From: Allobosea caraganae
GTDB taxonomy: Bacteria > Pseudomonadota > Alphaproteobacteria > Rhizobiales > Beijerinckiaceae
Length of the DNA: 64,000 nt
NCBI RefSeq assembly: GCF_003351345.1
Contig: NZ_QQTO01000028.1
Span: 1-64,000, forward strand
Direction: 5' to 3'
Position 1 is the stretch's first letter, and the number at the start of each line of letters is the position of its first letter. This document shows positions 34,459 to 43,259 of this stretch, piece after piece. The position numbers and the translations under genes are program-made. Below the pieces are notes generated by a model. It worked only from the letters and a program-made list of their open reading frames with translations. It had not been told where the DNA came from and did no database searches.

Positions 34459-35529
34459 ATGAGCGCGATTGAGCCGAATGCCTTGGCAAGGGCGCCCGTC
34501 GACGAGAGCATCATCGACGGTTTCATCCGCGCGCAGGCGCAGGCCGTGCCCGCGACGATCTCGTCGGTGCGCGAACAGTTGGGCGGGCTCGACCTGCGCC
34601 CGGCCAAGCATCTCGTCCTGGTCGGGTCCGGCACCTCGCTCAATGCGCTGCTCGTCGCCAAGCCCGGCTTCGAGGCCGGCGGAGCCTTCGTCGAGGTGCT
34701 CAACCCGGTCGCCTTCCTCTCACGCGAGCCGGCACTCGGCCGCGATGCGCTGGTGATCGCGCTGTCGCAGACCGGCACGAGCGAGACCACCGTCGCGGCC
34801 GTGCGACAGGCGCAGGAAAGTGGCTGGCGCTGCCTGACGATCACTGCGGAAGCGCACAGCCCGATTGGCCAGGTGGCCGCGAGCAAGCTCGTGCTGCCGG
34901 TTGGACCGGAGCCGGTCGGCCCGAAGACCAAGGGCTACACCGCCTCGCTCGCCGGCCTGTTCGAGCTTGCCGCCGCGTTCGGCGGCAAGGCCGGGGCGGC
35001 GGAGATCGACGAGGACCTGCTCGCGGCTGTGATCGCCAAGACGACGCCGCCCGCCTTCGCGCTCGCTGCCGAGCTCGACGAGGCCGACGGCCTGCTCTTC
35101 ACCGGCGAGGGCCGGCATCACGGCACGGCGCTGGAAGCCTCGCTCAAGATCGCCGAGATGACCGGCGTGCCCGCCGCCGCCTTCCCGACGGAGGAGGCGA
35201 TGCACGGTCGCTTCCACGGCCTGACGGCGAAGAGCCTGTGCGTCATGATCGCGGCCGACGAGGCCGAGCGGGCGCTCGCCGCTCATGCCGCCGGGGTGAT
35301 GGCGGGGCTCGGCGTGCGCACCCTGATCCTCAACCTGACCTCCGTGCCGACGCCGCATGACTGGGTCAGGACGCCCGCGCTTTCGGCGCCGCACGACACT
35401 ATTGCCGCCATCATTCCGGTGCAGCGGCTGGCCCAGGCCATGGCCGCGCGGCGCGGAATCCCGCCGCATCTGATGCGGTTCCCGGGCCTCTCCAAACTCC
35501 TCGGCATCAAGATCGACCGACTGACATGA
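34459..35529 (+). CDS. SIS domain-containing protein (GlmS/AgaS-like sugar isomerase/deaminase)
   Basis: A 356-residue protein with two SIS domains (about 45-175 and 205-345). The first holds the phosphosugar-binding GSGTSLNALL and SQTGTSETT segments. The second holds GEGRHHGTALEASLKIAEMT, equivalent to the GlmS isomerase site, and EEAMHGRFHG. It lacks the glutaminase domain of GlmS, so it probably deaminates or isomerises an amino-sugar phosphate, or acts as a C-terminal-type isomerase. It overlaps the ROK kinase by 4 nt, making a kinase/isomerase pair for the imported sugar. Confidence 0.88.
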   Translation: MSAIEPNALARAPVDESIIDGFIRAQAQAVPATISSVREQLGGLDLRPAKHLVLVGSGTSLNALLVAKPGFEAGGAFVEVLNPVAFLSREPALGRDALVIALSQTGTSETTVAAVRQAQESGWRCLTITAEAHSPIGQVAASKLVLPVGPEPVGPKTKGYTASLAGLFELAAAFGGKAGAAEIDEDLLAAVIAKTTPPAFALAAELDEADGLLFTGEGRHHGTALEASLKIAEMTGVPAAAFPTEEAMHGRFHGLTAKSLCVMIAADEAERALAAHAAGVMAGLGVRTLILNLTSVPTPHDWVRTPALSAPHDTIAAIIPVQRLAQAMAARRGIPPHLMRFPGLSKLLGIKIDRLT

Positions 35530-36467
35530 GACACGTCTTCGCAATCGACATTGGCGGCACCGCCATCAAATACGGCCTCATCGGCGAGGGCGGCGTCATT
35601 CTGGCTCGCGGCGAGAAGCCCTTCGAACGGCACCTGCCCTTCGCAGGCGTGATCGACCAGCTCGCCGGACTCTACGAGAGCGTGACGGCCGCGGCCGGGC
35701 CGGCCGACGCGATCGGCGTGGCGATGCCGGGCTATGCGCTGCGCGAGAGCGGCCTCGTCGTCGATGGCGGCAACAACGTGCCGGCCCTGCGCGATGGCTC
35801 GGTCTCGAAAGCCCTGGAGCAGCGCCTGGGCCGGCCGGTCTGGTTCGAGAATGACGGCGTTGCCGCCGCCATGGGCGAGCAGCATTTCGGTGCGGGGCGC
35901 ACCTTCCCGCGCTTCGTGCTGATGACGATGGGGACCGGCGTCGGTGGCGCCGTGGTGCTCGACGGCAAGCCGGTGACCGGCGCGCGCGGCGAGCCGCCGG
36001 AGCTCGGCGCCATCATCGTCGGCAGCGATGCGCAGGGTGCGCCCGTCAGCCTGGAGGCGGCCGCTTCGGCGACAGGCATCCTGCGCGCCTATGCCGGCCA
36101 GGCGGGCGGCGGCGTCGTATCGAGCCGCGCCTTGTTCGAACGGGCGGAGGCCGGCGACCTCGCGGCGATCCGGGCGATCGACGCCGCCAGCCGCTCGATC
36201 GCGCAGGCGGCTGGTACGCTGATCAACGCGCTCGGCCTCGATGCCGCCATCCTCGGCGGCGGCGTCTCCGGCGCGGGCGAGTTCCTGGCCGAGCGGGTGC
36301 GCACGCATCTGCCGGCCTATACCTGGCCCTTCCTGGCGGCGCGCGCGCAGGTCCGCATCGCCGAGCTCGGCAATTCCGCCGGCCTGCTCGGCGTGGCGGC
36401 TTCAGCCTTTGCGGGGCTTGCTGGAGAGAACGGCCGCAAGGTACGACCGGCGCCGGTTCTGCTCTGA
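35526..36467 (+). CDS. ROK family sugar kinase, atypical (no zinc motif)
   Basis: A 313-residue ROK-fold protein. The ATP-phosphate motif IDIGGTAIKYG (residues 7-17), FENDGVAAAMGE and the adenosine block LMTMGTGVGGAVV are present. The zinc signature (CxCGxxGCxE) and the GExGH histidine are absent; the region reads GARGEPPELGAIIVGSDAQG. It has the general size of a sugar kinase, and the Asp of ENDG that acts as base is retained (Asp115). So activity is plausible with a different substrate-binding site. Its ATG overlaps the SIS gene stop. It likely phosphorylates the amino-sugar, but direct assay is needed. Confidence 0.85.
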   Translation: MRHVFAIDIGGTAIKYGLIGEGGVILARGEKPFERHLPFAGVIDQLAGLYESVTAAAGPADAIGVAMPGYALRESGLVVDGGNNVPALRDGSVSKALEQRLGRPVWFENDGVAAAMGEQHFGAGRTFPRFVLMTMGTGVGGAVVLDGKPVTGARGEPPELGAIIVGSDAQGAPVSLEAAASATGILRAYAGQAGGGVVSSRALFERAEAGDLAAIRAIDAASRSIAQAAGTLINALGLDAAILGGGVSGAGEFLAERVRTHLPAYTWPFLAARAQVRIAELGNSAGLLGVAASAFAGLAGENGRKVRPAPVLL

Positions 36468-36498
36468 TACGTCCCAAGCTGAAGTGGGAACCTCACCG

Positions 36499-36538
36499 CG
36501 TCATCCCGGAGCTCCGCTGCGCTCCGTCCGGGATGACG
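36499..36538. terminator. Palindromic repeat acting as bidirectional terminator
   Basis: CGTCATCCCGGA (36499-36510) and TCCGGGATGACG (36527-36538) form a perfect 12-bp stem around GCTCCGCTGCGCTCCG. It sits between the convergent ROK kinase and RraA-like genes. The arm CGTCATCCCGGA is a widespread bacterial intergenic repeat motif, so it may be a mobile palindromic unit as well as a terminator. Confidence 0.75.
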
Positions 36539-36583
36539 GCGCTTGATTCTGACAGATCACAGCAGGCTCTTGGCGCCCGGGCT

Positions 36584-37273
36584 CTACATGATCCCGGTCT
36601 TGGCGAAGATCGCGGTCGTCGATTCCCCTGCCAGGATCATGTCCCTGACCTCGCTCTCGCCGCGGACCTTGGCGAAGGCCGCCGCCAGCACCTCCTGCTC
36701 GCGCGCGGCGGGAACGACCACGACGCCGTCGACATCGCCGACGATCAGGTCTCCGGTCTCGACGCGGCAGCCGTTGCGGAACTGGATCGGGCAGCGGAAG
36801 TCGATCACCCGGCCGCGCACCCGCTGGTCCTGCGCATAGCTGCCGGCGGAGAAGACGGGGAAGCCGAGCTGCAGGATTTCGCGCGTGTCGCGGTGATAGC
36901 CGTCGAGCACGGCGGCGGTGGCTCCGAGCGTGCGGGCGCGGGTGCTCATCAGCCCGCCCCAGAGCGCATAGGTCGGCGACGAGCCGGTGCAGATGTAGAT
37001 CTCGCCGGGCTTCAGGCTGTCGAGCGCCTCGAACATCAGGCCGAAGGGCTTCGCCCCGCTGCTCACGCCGGCATCGACGGCGCAATCGGCCTCCTGGACG
37101 GTCATGGCCCGGCCGGCGACGACCATCTCCGGCACCAGCGCGCGGATCTCCGGCGGCAGGAACTGGCGGGTTAGGCCGATCGCGTCCATCACGTCGCCGA
37201 GCACGGCGCTGAAGAGTTCGGTGCGGATGCGCTGGAAGAGCGGTTCTTCGGCTGAAAGCGTGCCGTTGGCCAT
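36584..37273 (-). CDS. RraA-like/HMG aldolase family protein
   Basis: A 229-residue protein of the RraA/4-hydroxy-4-methyl-2-oxoglutarate aldolase family. The active-site motif DGxxRD is present as LDGYHRDTREI (Arg and Asp retained), together with the loop GSSPTYALWGGLMSTRA. Members with this motif are class II (metal-dependent) pyruvate aldolases or oxaloacetate decarboxylases, not RNase E inhibitors. It is the third gene of the minus-strand arm, after DUF993 and acyl-CoA dehydrogenase, and may cleave the pathway's terminal hydroxy-keto acid. ATG 37273 has AGGAGACC before it. It is 41 nt downstream of the acyl-CoA dehydrogenase stop. Confidence 0.82.
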   Translation of the reverse strand: MANGTLSAEEPLFQRIRTELFSAVLGDVMDAIGLTRQFLPPEIRALVPEMVVAGRAMTVQEADCAVDAGVSSGAKPFGLMFEALDSLKPGEIYICTGSSPTYALWGGLMSTRARTLGATAAVLDGYHRDTREILQLGFPVFSAGSYAQDQRVRGRVIDFRCPIQFRNGCRVETGDLIVGDVDGVVVVPAAREQEVLAAAFAKVRGESEVRDMILAGESTTAIFAKTGIM

Positions 37274-37314
37274 GGTGGTCTCCTGCATGTCCGAGAATGG
37301 CTGGAGGCGCCGCC

Positions 37315-38466
37315 TCATGCCCCGTTCTTGATCAGCTCGCGTGCGATGATCGTGCGCTGGATCTGGTTGGTGCCTTCGTAGATCTGGGTGATCTTGGCGT
37401 CGCGGTAGAGCCGCTCGACCTCAAAACCCTGGATGTAGCCGGAACCGCCGAAAATCTGCACGGCATTGGCCGTCTGCGCCACCGCCATGTCGCTGGCGAA
37501 GCATTTCGCGATCGAGGAGGCCGAGGTCGCGGGCAGATCATGGTCGAGGAGCAGGGCGGCTCGCTCGACCAGCGCGCGGGCGGCGGCGATGTCCTTGGCC
37601 ATGTCGGCGAGCATCCATTGCAGGCCCTGGTTCTCCAGGATCGGCTTGCCGAATTGCCGGCGCTCGCGGGCATAGCCGAGAGCGGCTTCGAGCCCGGCCT
37701 GGGCGATGCCGACGGCGAGCGAGCCGATGCCGACGCGGCCCTTCTCGAGCACGCTCATCATGATGTGGAAGCCGCGTCCCTTCGGCCCGAGCAGGGCATC
37801 GCGCGGTACCGTGACGCCATCGAAGCTCAGCCCGCCGACCTGGCTGGCGCGCTGGCCCATCTTGTGCTCCTTCGCGCCGCGCGAGACGCCGGGCGCGTGG
37901 AGGTCGACGATGAAGATGCTCATGCCGCGATGGCCGGCGGCCGGGTCGGTCGAGGCCAAGACGAAGCCGAGATCGGCGACGGGAGCGTTGTGGATCCAGA
38001 GCTTGCCGCCATCGATGACGTAGCCGTCCGCCGTCTCACGCGCGGTGGTGCGGACGTTGGAGAGGTCGGAGCCGGCCTCGGCCTCGGTCAGGCAATAGGC
38101 GACGCGGGTCTTCCCGGTCAGGATATCCGGCAGATGCCGGGCGAGCTGCTCCTTCGTGCCGTAGCGCGTCAGCAGGGTGCCGATCAGCTCGACGAGGCCG
38201 CACTGGTCGGCGACCGAGGCGTAGCCGCGCGACAACTCCTCCATGACGATGGCGTAGGCGTAGGTGTCGAGCCCGGCGCCGCCATGCTCGGCGGGGACGG
38301 TGATTCCGAACAGGCCGAGCTGGCCCATTTGCCGGTAGATCTCGGCCGGGAAGCTTTCGCTGCGGTCGAGCTCGTTGGCGGCGGGCCGGATCACGTCATT
38401 GGCGAAGCGTCTGGAGGTGTCGCGGATCTGCTCGTAGATCGCGGTCTCGTTGAGCGGAGCGTGCAT
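37315..38466 (-). CDS. Acyl-CoA dehydrogenase family protein
   Basis: A 383-residue flavoenzyme of normal family length. Recognisable blocks are CLTEAEAGSDLSNV (FAD/substrate region), QRASQVGGLSFDGVTVP and ERRQFGKPI. The catalytic base Glu is in DAKITQIYEGTNQIQR near the C-terminus. The common MT(E/D)P-type block is replaced by YCLTEAEAG. It would insert a trans-2 double bond into an acyl-CoA. It lies 21 nt after the DUF993 gene. Together with the CoA-transferase and enoyl-CoA hydratase across the divergent promoter it makes a short beta-oxidation-like route. The substrate is unknown. Confidence 0.92.
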   Translation of the reverse strand: MHAPLNETAIYEQIRDTSRRFANDVIRPAANELDRSESFPAEIYRQMGQLGLFGITVPAEHGGAGLDTYAYAIVMEELSRGYASVADQCGLVELIGTLLTRYGTKEQLARHLPDILTGKTRVAYCLTEAEAGSDLSNVRTTARETADGYVIDGGKLWIHNAPVADLGFVLASTDPAAGHRGMSIFIVDLHAPGVSRGAKEHKMGQRASQVGGLSFDGVTVPRDALLGPKGRGFHIMMSVLEKGRVGIGSLAVGIAQAGLEAALGYARERRQFGKPILENQGLQWMLADMAKDIAAARALVERAALLLDHDLPATSASSIAKCFASDMAVAQTANAVQIFGGSGYIQGFEVERLYRDAKITQIYEGTNQIQRTIIARELIKNGA

Positions 38467-38487
38467 GGTGTTTGTCTTCCGTGCCGG

Positions 38488-39651
38488 TCAGGCGATGCCG
38501 TTTAAGGCGCAGAGATGGCCCATGCGCCGCGCCGCGCGCTCAGGGTCGGTGAACAGCCCGGCCCTGTCGGCGAGGCGGAAGAGGTCGGCATAGTGCAGGA
38601 TGCCGCGCGCCGATTCCGCGCCGCCGATCATGCGAAAATGGTCCTGGAAGCCATTGAGCCAGGCCAGGAGGACGACGCCGCTCTTGTAGTACTGCGTCGG
38701 CGCCTCGAAGAGCCGGCGCGACAGGGCGACAGTCGGATCGAGGATGGCGTGGAAGCCCTGCTTGTCGCCGGCTTCGAGACGCGCGAAGGCCGCGGCTGCG
38801 GCGGGTGCGATCGGGTCGAAGATGCCGAGCAGCCCGTGCGAGAAGCCGTGCTCGTCGCCGGCGATCAGCTCGGCATAGTTGAAGTCGTCGCCCGAATACA
38901 TCACGATCCCATCAGGCAGCTTCCGGCGCATCTCGATCTCCTTGCCGGCATCGAGCAGCGAGATCTTGATGCCGTCGATCTTGGCGGCGTTGTCCCGGAT
39001 CAGCGTCAGCACGGCCGCCATGGCCGGCTGGAACTCGCGGCTGCCCCAGTAGCCGGCGAGCGCCGGATCGAACATCTCGCCGAGCCAGTGCAGGATGACC
39101 TTGCCGCGGCATTGCCGGATCAGGCGGCTATAGACCGCGAGATAGTCGTCCGGCCCCTTCGCTACGCGGCAGAGCGCGCGGCTGGCCATCAGGATGATCT
39201 TGCCGCCGTGCGTCTCGACATGGGCGATCTGCTCCTCATAGGCGCGGATCACGTCGTCGAGCGTTCCGATCGCATTCGGGTCGAGCTGGTCGGTGCCGGC
39301 GCCGCAGGCGAGGTCGGCGCCCTCGACCGTCTTCGCCTCGGCGAGCACGCGGGCGATCAGCTCGGCGGCGTTGCTCCAGTCGAGCCCCATGCCGCGCTGC
39401 GAGGTGTCCATCGCCTCGGCGACCTTGAAGCCGAGGCCCCAGAGATGGCGGCGGAAGGCGAGCGTCGCGTCCCAATCGACGGCCGGAACTCGCCACGGCT
39501 CGTTCAGGGCGCGGGGATCGGCGACGACATGCGCGGCAGCGTAGACGGTCCGGATCGGCGAGGGCGCATGGGTCGGGGCGAAGCGCGAGGGCGGCGCCAG
39601 GGTATAGCGCTCGGTCCCGCCGGCGGCCTGGGGCAGGGTGATCTGGGCCAT
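38488..39651 (-). CDS. DUF993 protein (dihydrodipicolinate synthase-like)
   Basis: A 387-residue protein of the DUF993 group, distantly related to the DapA (class I aldolase) superfamily. It shows TLDDVIRAYEEQIAHVE, GGKIILMASRALCRVA, GKVILHWLGEMFDP and a lysine in the IDGIKISLLDAGKE segment. That lysine is the candidate Schiff base of the family. It is usually linked to sugar or polyol catabolism; no reaction is established to my knowledge. ATG 39651 was chosen because GGAGGAAGCG lies just upstream; an in-frame ATG at 39681 lies inside the operator. It is the first gene of the minus-strand arm and is 16 bp from one operator palindrome. Confidence 0.85.
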   Translation of the reverse strand: MAQITLPQAAGGTERYTLAPPSRFAPTHAPSPIRTVYAAAHVVADPRALNEPWRVPAVDWDATLAFRRHLWGLGFKVAEAMDTSQRGMGLDWSNAAELIARVLAEAKTVEGADLACGAGTDQLDPNAIGTLDDVIRAYEEQIAHVETHGGKIILMASRALCRVAKGPDDYLAVYSRLIRQCRGKVILHWLGEMFDPALAGYWGSREFQPAMAAVLTLIRDNAAKIDGIKISLLDAGKEIEMRRKLPDGIVMYSGDDFNYAELIAGDEHGFSHGLLGIFDPIAPAAAAAFARLEAGDKQGFHAILDPTVALSRRLFEAPTQYYKSGVVLLAWLNGFQDHFRMIGGAESARGILHYADLFRLADRAGLFTDPERAARRMGHLCALNGIA

Positions 39652-39666
39652 CGCTTCCTCCAATTT

Positions 39667-39682
39667 AATGGAACGTTCCATT
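39667..39682. promoter_or_regulatory. Operator palindrome O1 (AATGGAACGTTCCATT)
   Basis: A perfect 16-bp palindrome with the LacI-family style CG centre, located 15 nt before the DUF993 start codon. It overlaps the leader of the minus-strand arm and shares its TGGAACGTTCCA core exactly with the second site at 39764-39775. Binding by the adjacent LacI protein is inferred. Confidence 0.8.
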
Positions 39683-39763
39683 TTATTCTTGATGTTTTAT
39701 GCCTATAATTCATCGAACTCTTGATTGAAAGGGGCATGTTGCCATCTCGATCTGGCTCTGATA

Positions 39764-39775
39764 TGGAACGTTCCA
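39764..39775. promoter_or_regulatory. Operator palindrome O2 (TGGAACGTTCCA)
   Basis: A perfect 12-bp palindrome identical to the core of O1 and lying upstream of the LacI start. The two centres are 95 bp apart, close to nine helical turns of 10.5 bp, so both face the same side of the DNA and could be joined by a looped tetramer. Between them lies the AT-rich divergent promoter region. Confidence 0.8.
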
Positions 39776-39814
39776 AATCAAGAACGGTGCCGCATGGCGC
39801 CTTGGGATGGAACG

Positions 39815-40867
39815 ATGCCGCAGCGGCGCGAGGTCAGGGACAAGGTGACGATCGTCGAGATCGCGGACGCTGCCGGCGTCTCGAAATCGACGGTGTCGCT
39901 CGTCCTGACCGGCCGCGGCAGCGTCAAGCCCGAGACCCGCGAGCGCATCCGGCAGGCGATGGACGCGCTCGGCTACGTCTATAATCGCGGCGCCGCCAAC
40001 CTGCGCAATACGCAATCCAAGATCGTCGGGCTCGTCCTCAACGACCTCTCCAACCCGTTCTTCGCCGAATTCGCCATCGGCGTCGAAACCGTGCTGCAGA
40101 TGGCCGGCTATGTCGCCTTCATGGCGAATACGTCCGAGAGCGTCGTGCGCCAGACGCAGGTGATGCGGATGATGCGCGAGCACGGGGCTGGCGGCATCAT
40201 CCTGTGCCCGGCGCTGGACACCAAGCCGGAGGACATCGCCTGGGCTGGCGGTCTCGACACAGCGCTATTGGTGGCGATCCGCCGGCTGCCGGGCGTGGCG
40301 GCGAGCGTGGTGATCCCCGACAATGTCGCCGGCGCAGCGCGGGTGACGCGCCATCTGCTCAATCTCGGCCATAAGCGCATCGCCTATCTCGGCGGCATGC
40401 ATTCCATGGTGGTCCGGCAGGATCGTTTCCAGGGATGCGCCGAGGCGATGGCCGGGGCGGGCCAAGCGATCGATCCGGGTCTCAACATCGAAAGCATGCC
40501 GACGCGCGATGGCGGCTTCACCGCGATGGGCTCGGCGCTGGCTCTGCCCGACCGCCCGACTGCGGTGGTCTGCTACAATGACGTCGTGGCGATCGGCGCC
40601 ATGCTGGCCGCGGCCAAGCGCGGGCTGGTGGTCGGGCGCGACATCGCCATCGTCGGCTTCGACGACACCAGCGAGGCCCGGCACGTCTCGCCGGCGCTGA
40701 CTACGATTGCCGTCGATGCCGGTGGCTTGGGCGAGCGTGCCGCGGCGATGCTGCTCGAACGCATCACCAACCCTGCTTCCCCGGCTACGACCCATATCGG
40801 CCCGGCCGATCTCGTCATTCGCGAATCCTGTGGCGCCTACCAGCACGCGCTGGCGGCCGCCGGCTGA
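39815..40867 (+). CDS. LacI family transcriptional regulator (CoA-catabolic locus)
   Basis: A 350-residue LacI regulator. The helix-turn-helix is VTIVEIADAAGVSKSTVSLV with LTGRGSVKPETRERI following. The hinge includes YNRGAANLR and the effector domain begins SKIVGLVLNDLSNPFF. I chose ATG 39815 (MPQRREVRDK); ATG 39794 or 39725 would add non-conserved residues, the latter reading through the second operator. It lies at the centre of the divergent locus flanked by TGGAACGTTCCA sites and is probably autoregulated. It should repress both arms in the absence of a pathway metabolite. Confidence 0.9.
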   Translation: MPQRREVRDKVTIVEIADAAGVSKSTVSLVLTGRGSVKPETRERIRQAMDALGYVYNRGAANLRNTQSKIVGLVLNDLSNPFFAEFAIGVETVLQMAGYVAFMANTSESVVRQTQVMRMMREHGAGGIILCPALDTKPEDIAWAGGLDTALLVAIRRLPGVAASVVIPDNVAGAARVTRHLLNLGHKRIAYLGGMHSMVVRQDRFQGCAEAMAGAGQAIDPGLNIESMPTRDGGFTAMGSALALPDRPTAVVCYNDVVAIGAMLAAAKRGLVVGRDIAIVGFDDTSEARHVSPALTTIAVDAGGLGERAAAMLLERITNPASPATTHIGPADLVIRESCGAYQHALAAAG

Positions 40868-40895
40868 TCCCCTCCTTCAACCCGACACGAGCACG

Positions 40896-42488
40896 ATGGC
40901 GTTTCCCCGCATCCTCACCGCCGACGAAGCCGCCGCCCTGATCCCGGACGAGGCGATCGTCACCGTATCCTCCTCGTCGGGGCTGGGTTGCCCTGATGCG
41001 GTGCTGGCCGCGATCGGCCGGCGCTTCGAGGCGGAAGGCCGTCCGAAGAACCTCACCACCATGCACCCGATCGCGGCCGGCGACATGTGGGGCGTCAAGG
41101 GCATCGACCATCTGGCAAGGCCCGGCCTGCTGGCGCGCATCCTCGGCGGCTCCTATCCGTCGGGACCGTCGAGCGCCGAGCCGCCGGCGATCTGGAGGAT
41201 GGTCACCGGTAACGAGATACCCGCCTACAACATCCCGAGCGGCATCCTGTTCGACATGCATCGCGAGGCGGCGGCGAAGCGGCCGGGCGTGCTGACCAAG
41301 ATCGGCATGGAGACCTTCGTCGACCCGAGGAACCAGGGCTGCGCCATGAACGCGCGCGCCGCGGCCGAGCCGATCGTCAGCCGGGTGGAGTTCGACGGCG
41401 AGGACTGGCTCTATTTCAAGAGCATCATCCCCAAGGTCGCGATCATCCGCGCCACCACCGCCGACGAGCGCGGCAACCTCTCCTATGAGCACGAGGGCGG
41501 CTATCTCGGCCCGCTCGATCAGGCGCTGGCCGTGCGCAACAATGGCGGCATCGTCATCGCGCAGGTGAAGCGGCTCGTCGCCGCCGGCAGCATCAAGACT
41601 CAAGCGGTCTTCGTGCCCGGCATCCTGGTCGATGTCATCGTGGTGGCGCCGGACCAGATGCAGACGACGCAGACGGTCTATGATCCGGCGATCTCAGGCG
41701 AGGTGTCCCGCCCGCTATCGAGCTTCGCGACGCCTGCCTTCGACGTCGCCAAGGTGATCGCGCGGCGGGTGGCGCAGGAGCTGCGCCATGGCGATGCCGT
41801 CAATATCGGTTTCGGCATCTCGGCCAATGTCCCGCGCATCCTGATCGAGGAAGGCCAGCACGGCGCGGTGACTTGGGTGATCGAGCAGGGCGCGGTCGGC
41901 GGCGTGCCGCTGCTCGAGTTCCAGTTCGGCTGCGCCTCCAACGCGGAGGCCTTTGTGCCCTCGCCCTACCAGTTCACCTACTTTCAGGGCGCGGGTTTCG
42001 ACATGTCGCTGCTCTCCTTCCTGCAGATCGACCGGCAGGGCTCGGTCAACGTCTCCAAGCTCGGCGTCCGGCCGCATGTCACTGCGGGGGCCGGCGGCTT
42101 CATCGACATTACGGCGCGGGCCCGGCGCATCGTCTTCTCCGGCTATTTCAGCGCCGGCGCCAAGCTTCTGATCGCTGACGGCAAGCTCGTCATCGAGAAG
42201 GAGGGCAAGGTGAGGAAGCTCGTCGAGGCGGTCGAACACATCTCGTTCTCGGGTCCGCGCGCGGTCGCCCAGGGGCAGGACATCACCTACATCACCGAGC
42301 GCTGCGTGATGAAGCTGACCAAAGACGGCGTCGTCGTCAGTGAGATCGCGCCCGGCGTCGATCTCGAACGCGACATCCTGGCCCAATCAGAATTTCCGCT
42401 GCTGGTGCCTGAGAGGCCGAAGCTGATGGATGCCGCCCTGTTCGAGAACGCCCTGCTTGGCCTGACCGTGCCGAAGAGGGTGGCATGA
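40896..42488 (+). CDS. Acyl-CoA:acetate/3-keto acid CoA-transferase (family I, YdiF-like)
   Basis: A 530-residue fused alpha-beta CoA-transferase. The N-terminal half contains IVTVSSSSGLGCPDAVL and GGSYPSGPSSAEPPAIW. The C-terminal half has the catalytic glutamate in VIEQGAVGGVPL (the ExG motif), preceded by GDAVNIGFGISANVP. It transfers CoA from acetyl-CoA or another donor to a carboxylic acid, activating the imported substrate. It overlaps the enoyl-CoA hydratase gene by 4 nt (ATGA). It starts 28 nt after the LacI stop, so it is probably co-transcribed with the regulator. Confidence 0.92.
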   Translation: MAFPRILTADEAAALIPDEAIVTVSSSSGLGCPDAVLAAIGRRFEAEGRPKNLTTMHPIAAGDMWGVKGIDHLARPGLLARILGGSYPSGPSSAEPPAIWRMVTGNEIPAYNIPSGILFDMHREAAAKRPGVLTKIGMETFVDPRNQGCAMNARAAAEPIVSRVEFDGEDWLYFKSIIPKVAIIRATTADERGNLSYEHEGGYLGPLDQALAVRNNGGIVIAQVKRLVAAGSIKTQAVFVPGILVDVIVVAPDQMQTTQTVYDPAISGEVSRPLSSFATPAFDVAKVIARRVAQELRHGDAVNIGFGISANVPRILIEEGQHGAVTWVIEQGAVGGVPLLEFQFGCASNAEAFVPSPYQFTYFQGAGFDMSLLSFLQIDRQGSVNVSKLGVRPHVTAGAGGFIDITARARRIVFSGYFSAGAKLLIADGKLVIEKEGKVRKLVEAVEHISFSGPRAVAQGQDITYITERCVMKLTKDGVVVSEIAPGVDLERDILAQSEFPLLVPERPKLMDAALFENALLGLTVPKRVA

Positions 42489-43258
42489 GCGATCCCGTCC
42501 GCCTCGACATCACCGACGGCCTCGCGGTCATCACGCTGGCGCGGCCAGAGAAGCTCAACGCGCTCGACGACGTCATGGTCGGCCTGCTCGGCCGCTATGC
42601 CGACGCGATCGACGCCGACCGCTCGGTGCGCGCGGTCATCCTGACCGGCGAGGGCAAGGCCTTCTGCGCCGGCGGCGACATTGTCGCCTGGGGCGGGCTC
42701 TCGCCGCTGGAGATGGGGCAGGGCTGGGTCCGCTCCGGCCACCGCGTCTTCGACAAGCTCGCGCGGATGAAGCCGCCGGTGATCGCCGCGCTGAACGGCC
42801 ACGCGCTTGGCGGCGGGCTGGAGCTCGCGGTCACAGCCGATATCCGCATCTGCGAGGCGCAGGCCAAGATCGGCCTGCCGGAGAGCGGGCTCGGCATGAT
42901 CCCCGGCTGGTCCGGCACGCAACGCCTGGTCAGGCGGCTCGGCGGCCAAGTCGCGCGGCGCCTCGCGCTGACCGGCGAGATCGTCACGGCCGAGACGGCT
43001 GCTACGCTTGGCATCGTCGATCAGGTCGTCGAGAAGGGCGGTTCGCTGGCGGCGGCGAAGGCGATGGCCGAGCGCGTCGCCGCGCGCGGGCCGGTGGCGA
43101 ACATCGTCGTGAAGCAGCTGATCAACGCCGCGGAGGACGAGGATCGCGCCGCGATCATGGAGACGCTGGCGAGTTCGCTGGTATCCTATACCGAGGACGT
43201 CAAGGAAGGCGTCGCCGCCTTCCAGGACAAGCGCACGCCGCGCTACCGGGGTGAGTGA
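42485..43258 (+). CDS. Enoyl-CoA hydratase/isomerase family protein
   Basis: A 257-residue crotonase-fold enzyme. The oxyanion-hole blocks are GKAFCAGGDIVAW and NGHALGGGLELAV. The active-site region IGLPESGLGMIPGWSGTQRL retains the Glu expected of the second catalytic position (PESGLG). The expected first catalytic Glu is GLEL. It should hydrate the enoyl-CoA formed by the acyl-CoA dehydrogenase. It overlaps the CoA-transferase gene and is 1 nt from the SDR start. The exact substrate is unknown; an isomerase role is possible. Confidence 0.9.
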   Translation: MSDPVRLDITDGLAVITLARPEKLNALDDVMVGLLGRYADAIDADRSVRAVILTGEGKAFCAGGDIVAWGGLSPLEMGQGWVRSGHRVFDKLARMKPPVIAALNGHALGGGLELAVTADIRICEAQAKIGLPESGLGMIPGWSGTQRLVRRLGGQVARRLALTGEIVTAETAATLGIVDQVVEKGGSLAAAKAMAERVAARGPVANIVVKQLINAAEDEDRAAIMETLASSLVSYTEDVKEGVAAFQDKRTPRYRGE

Positions 43259-43259
43259 G

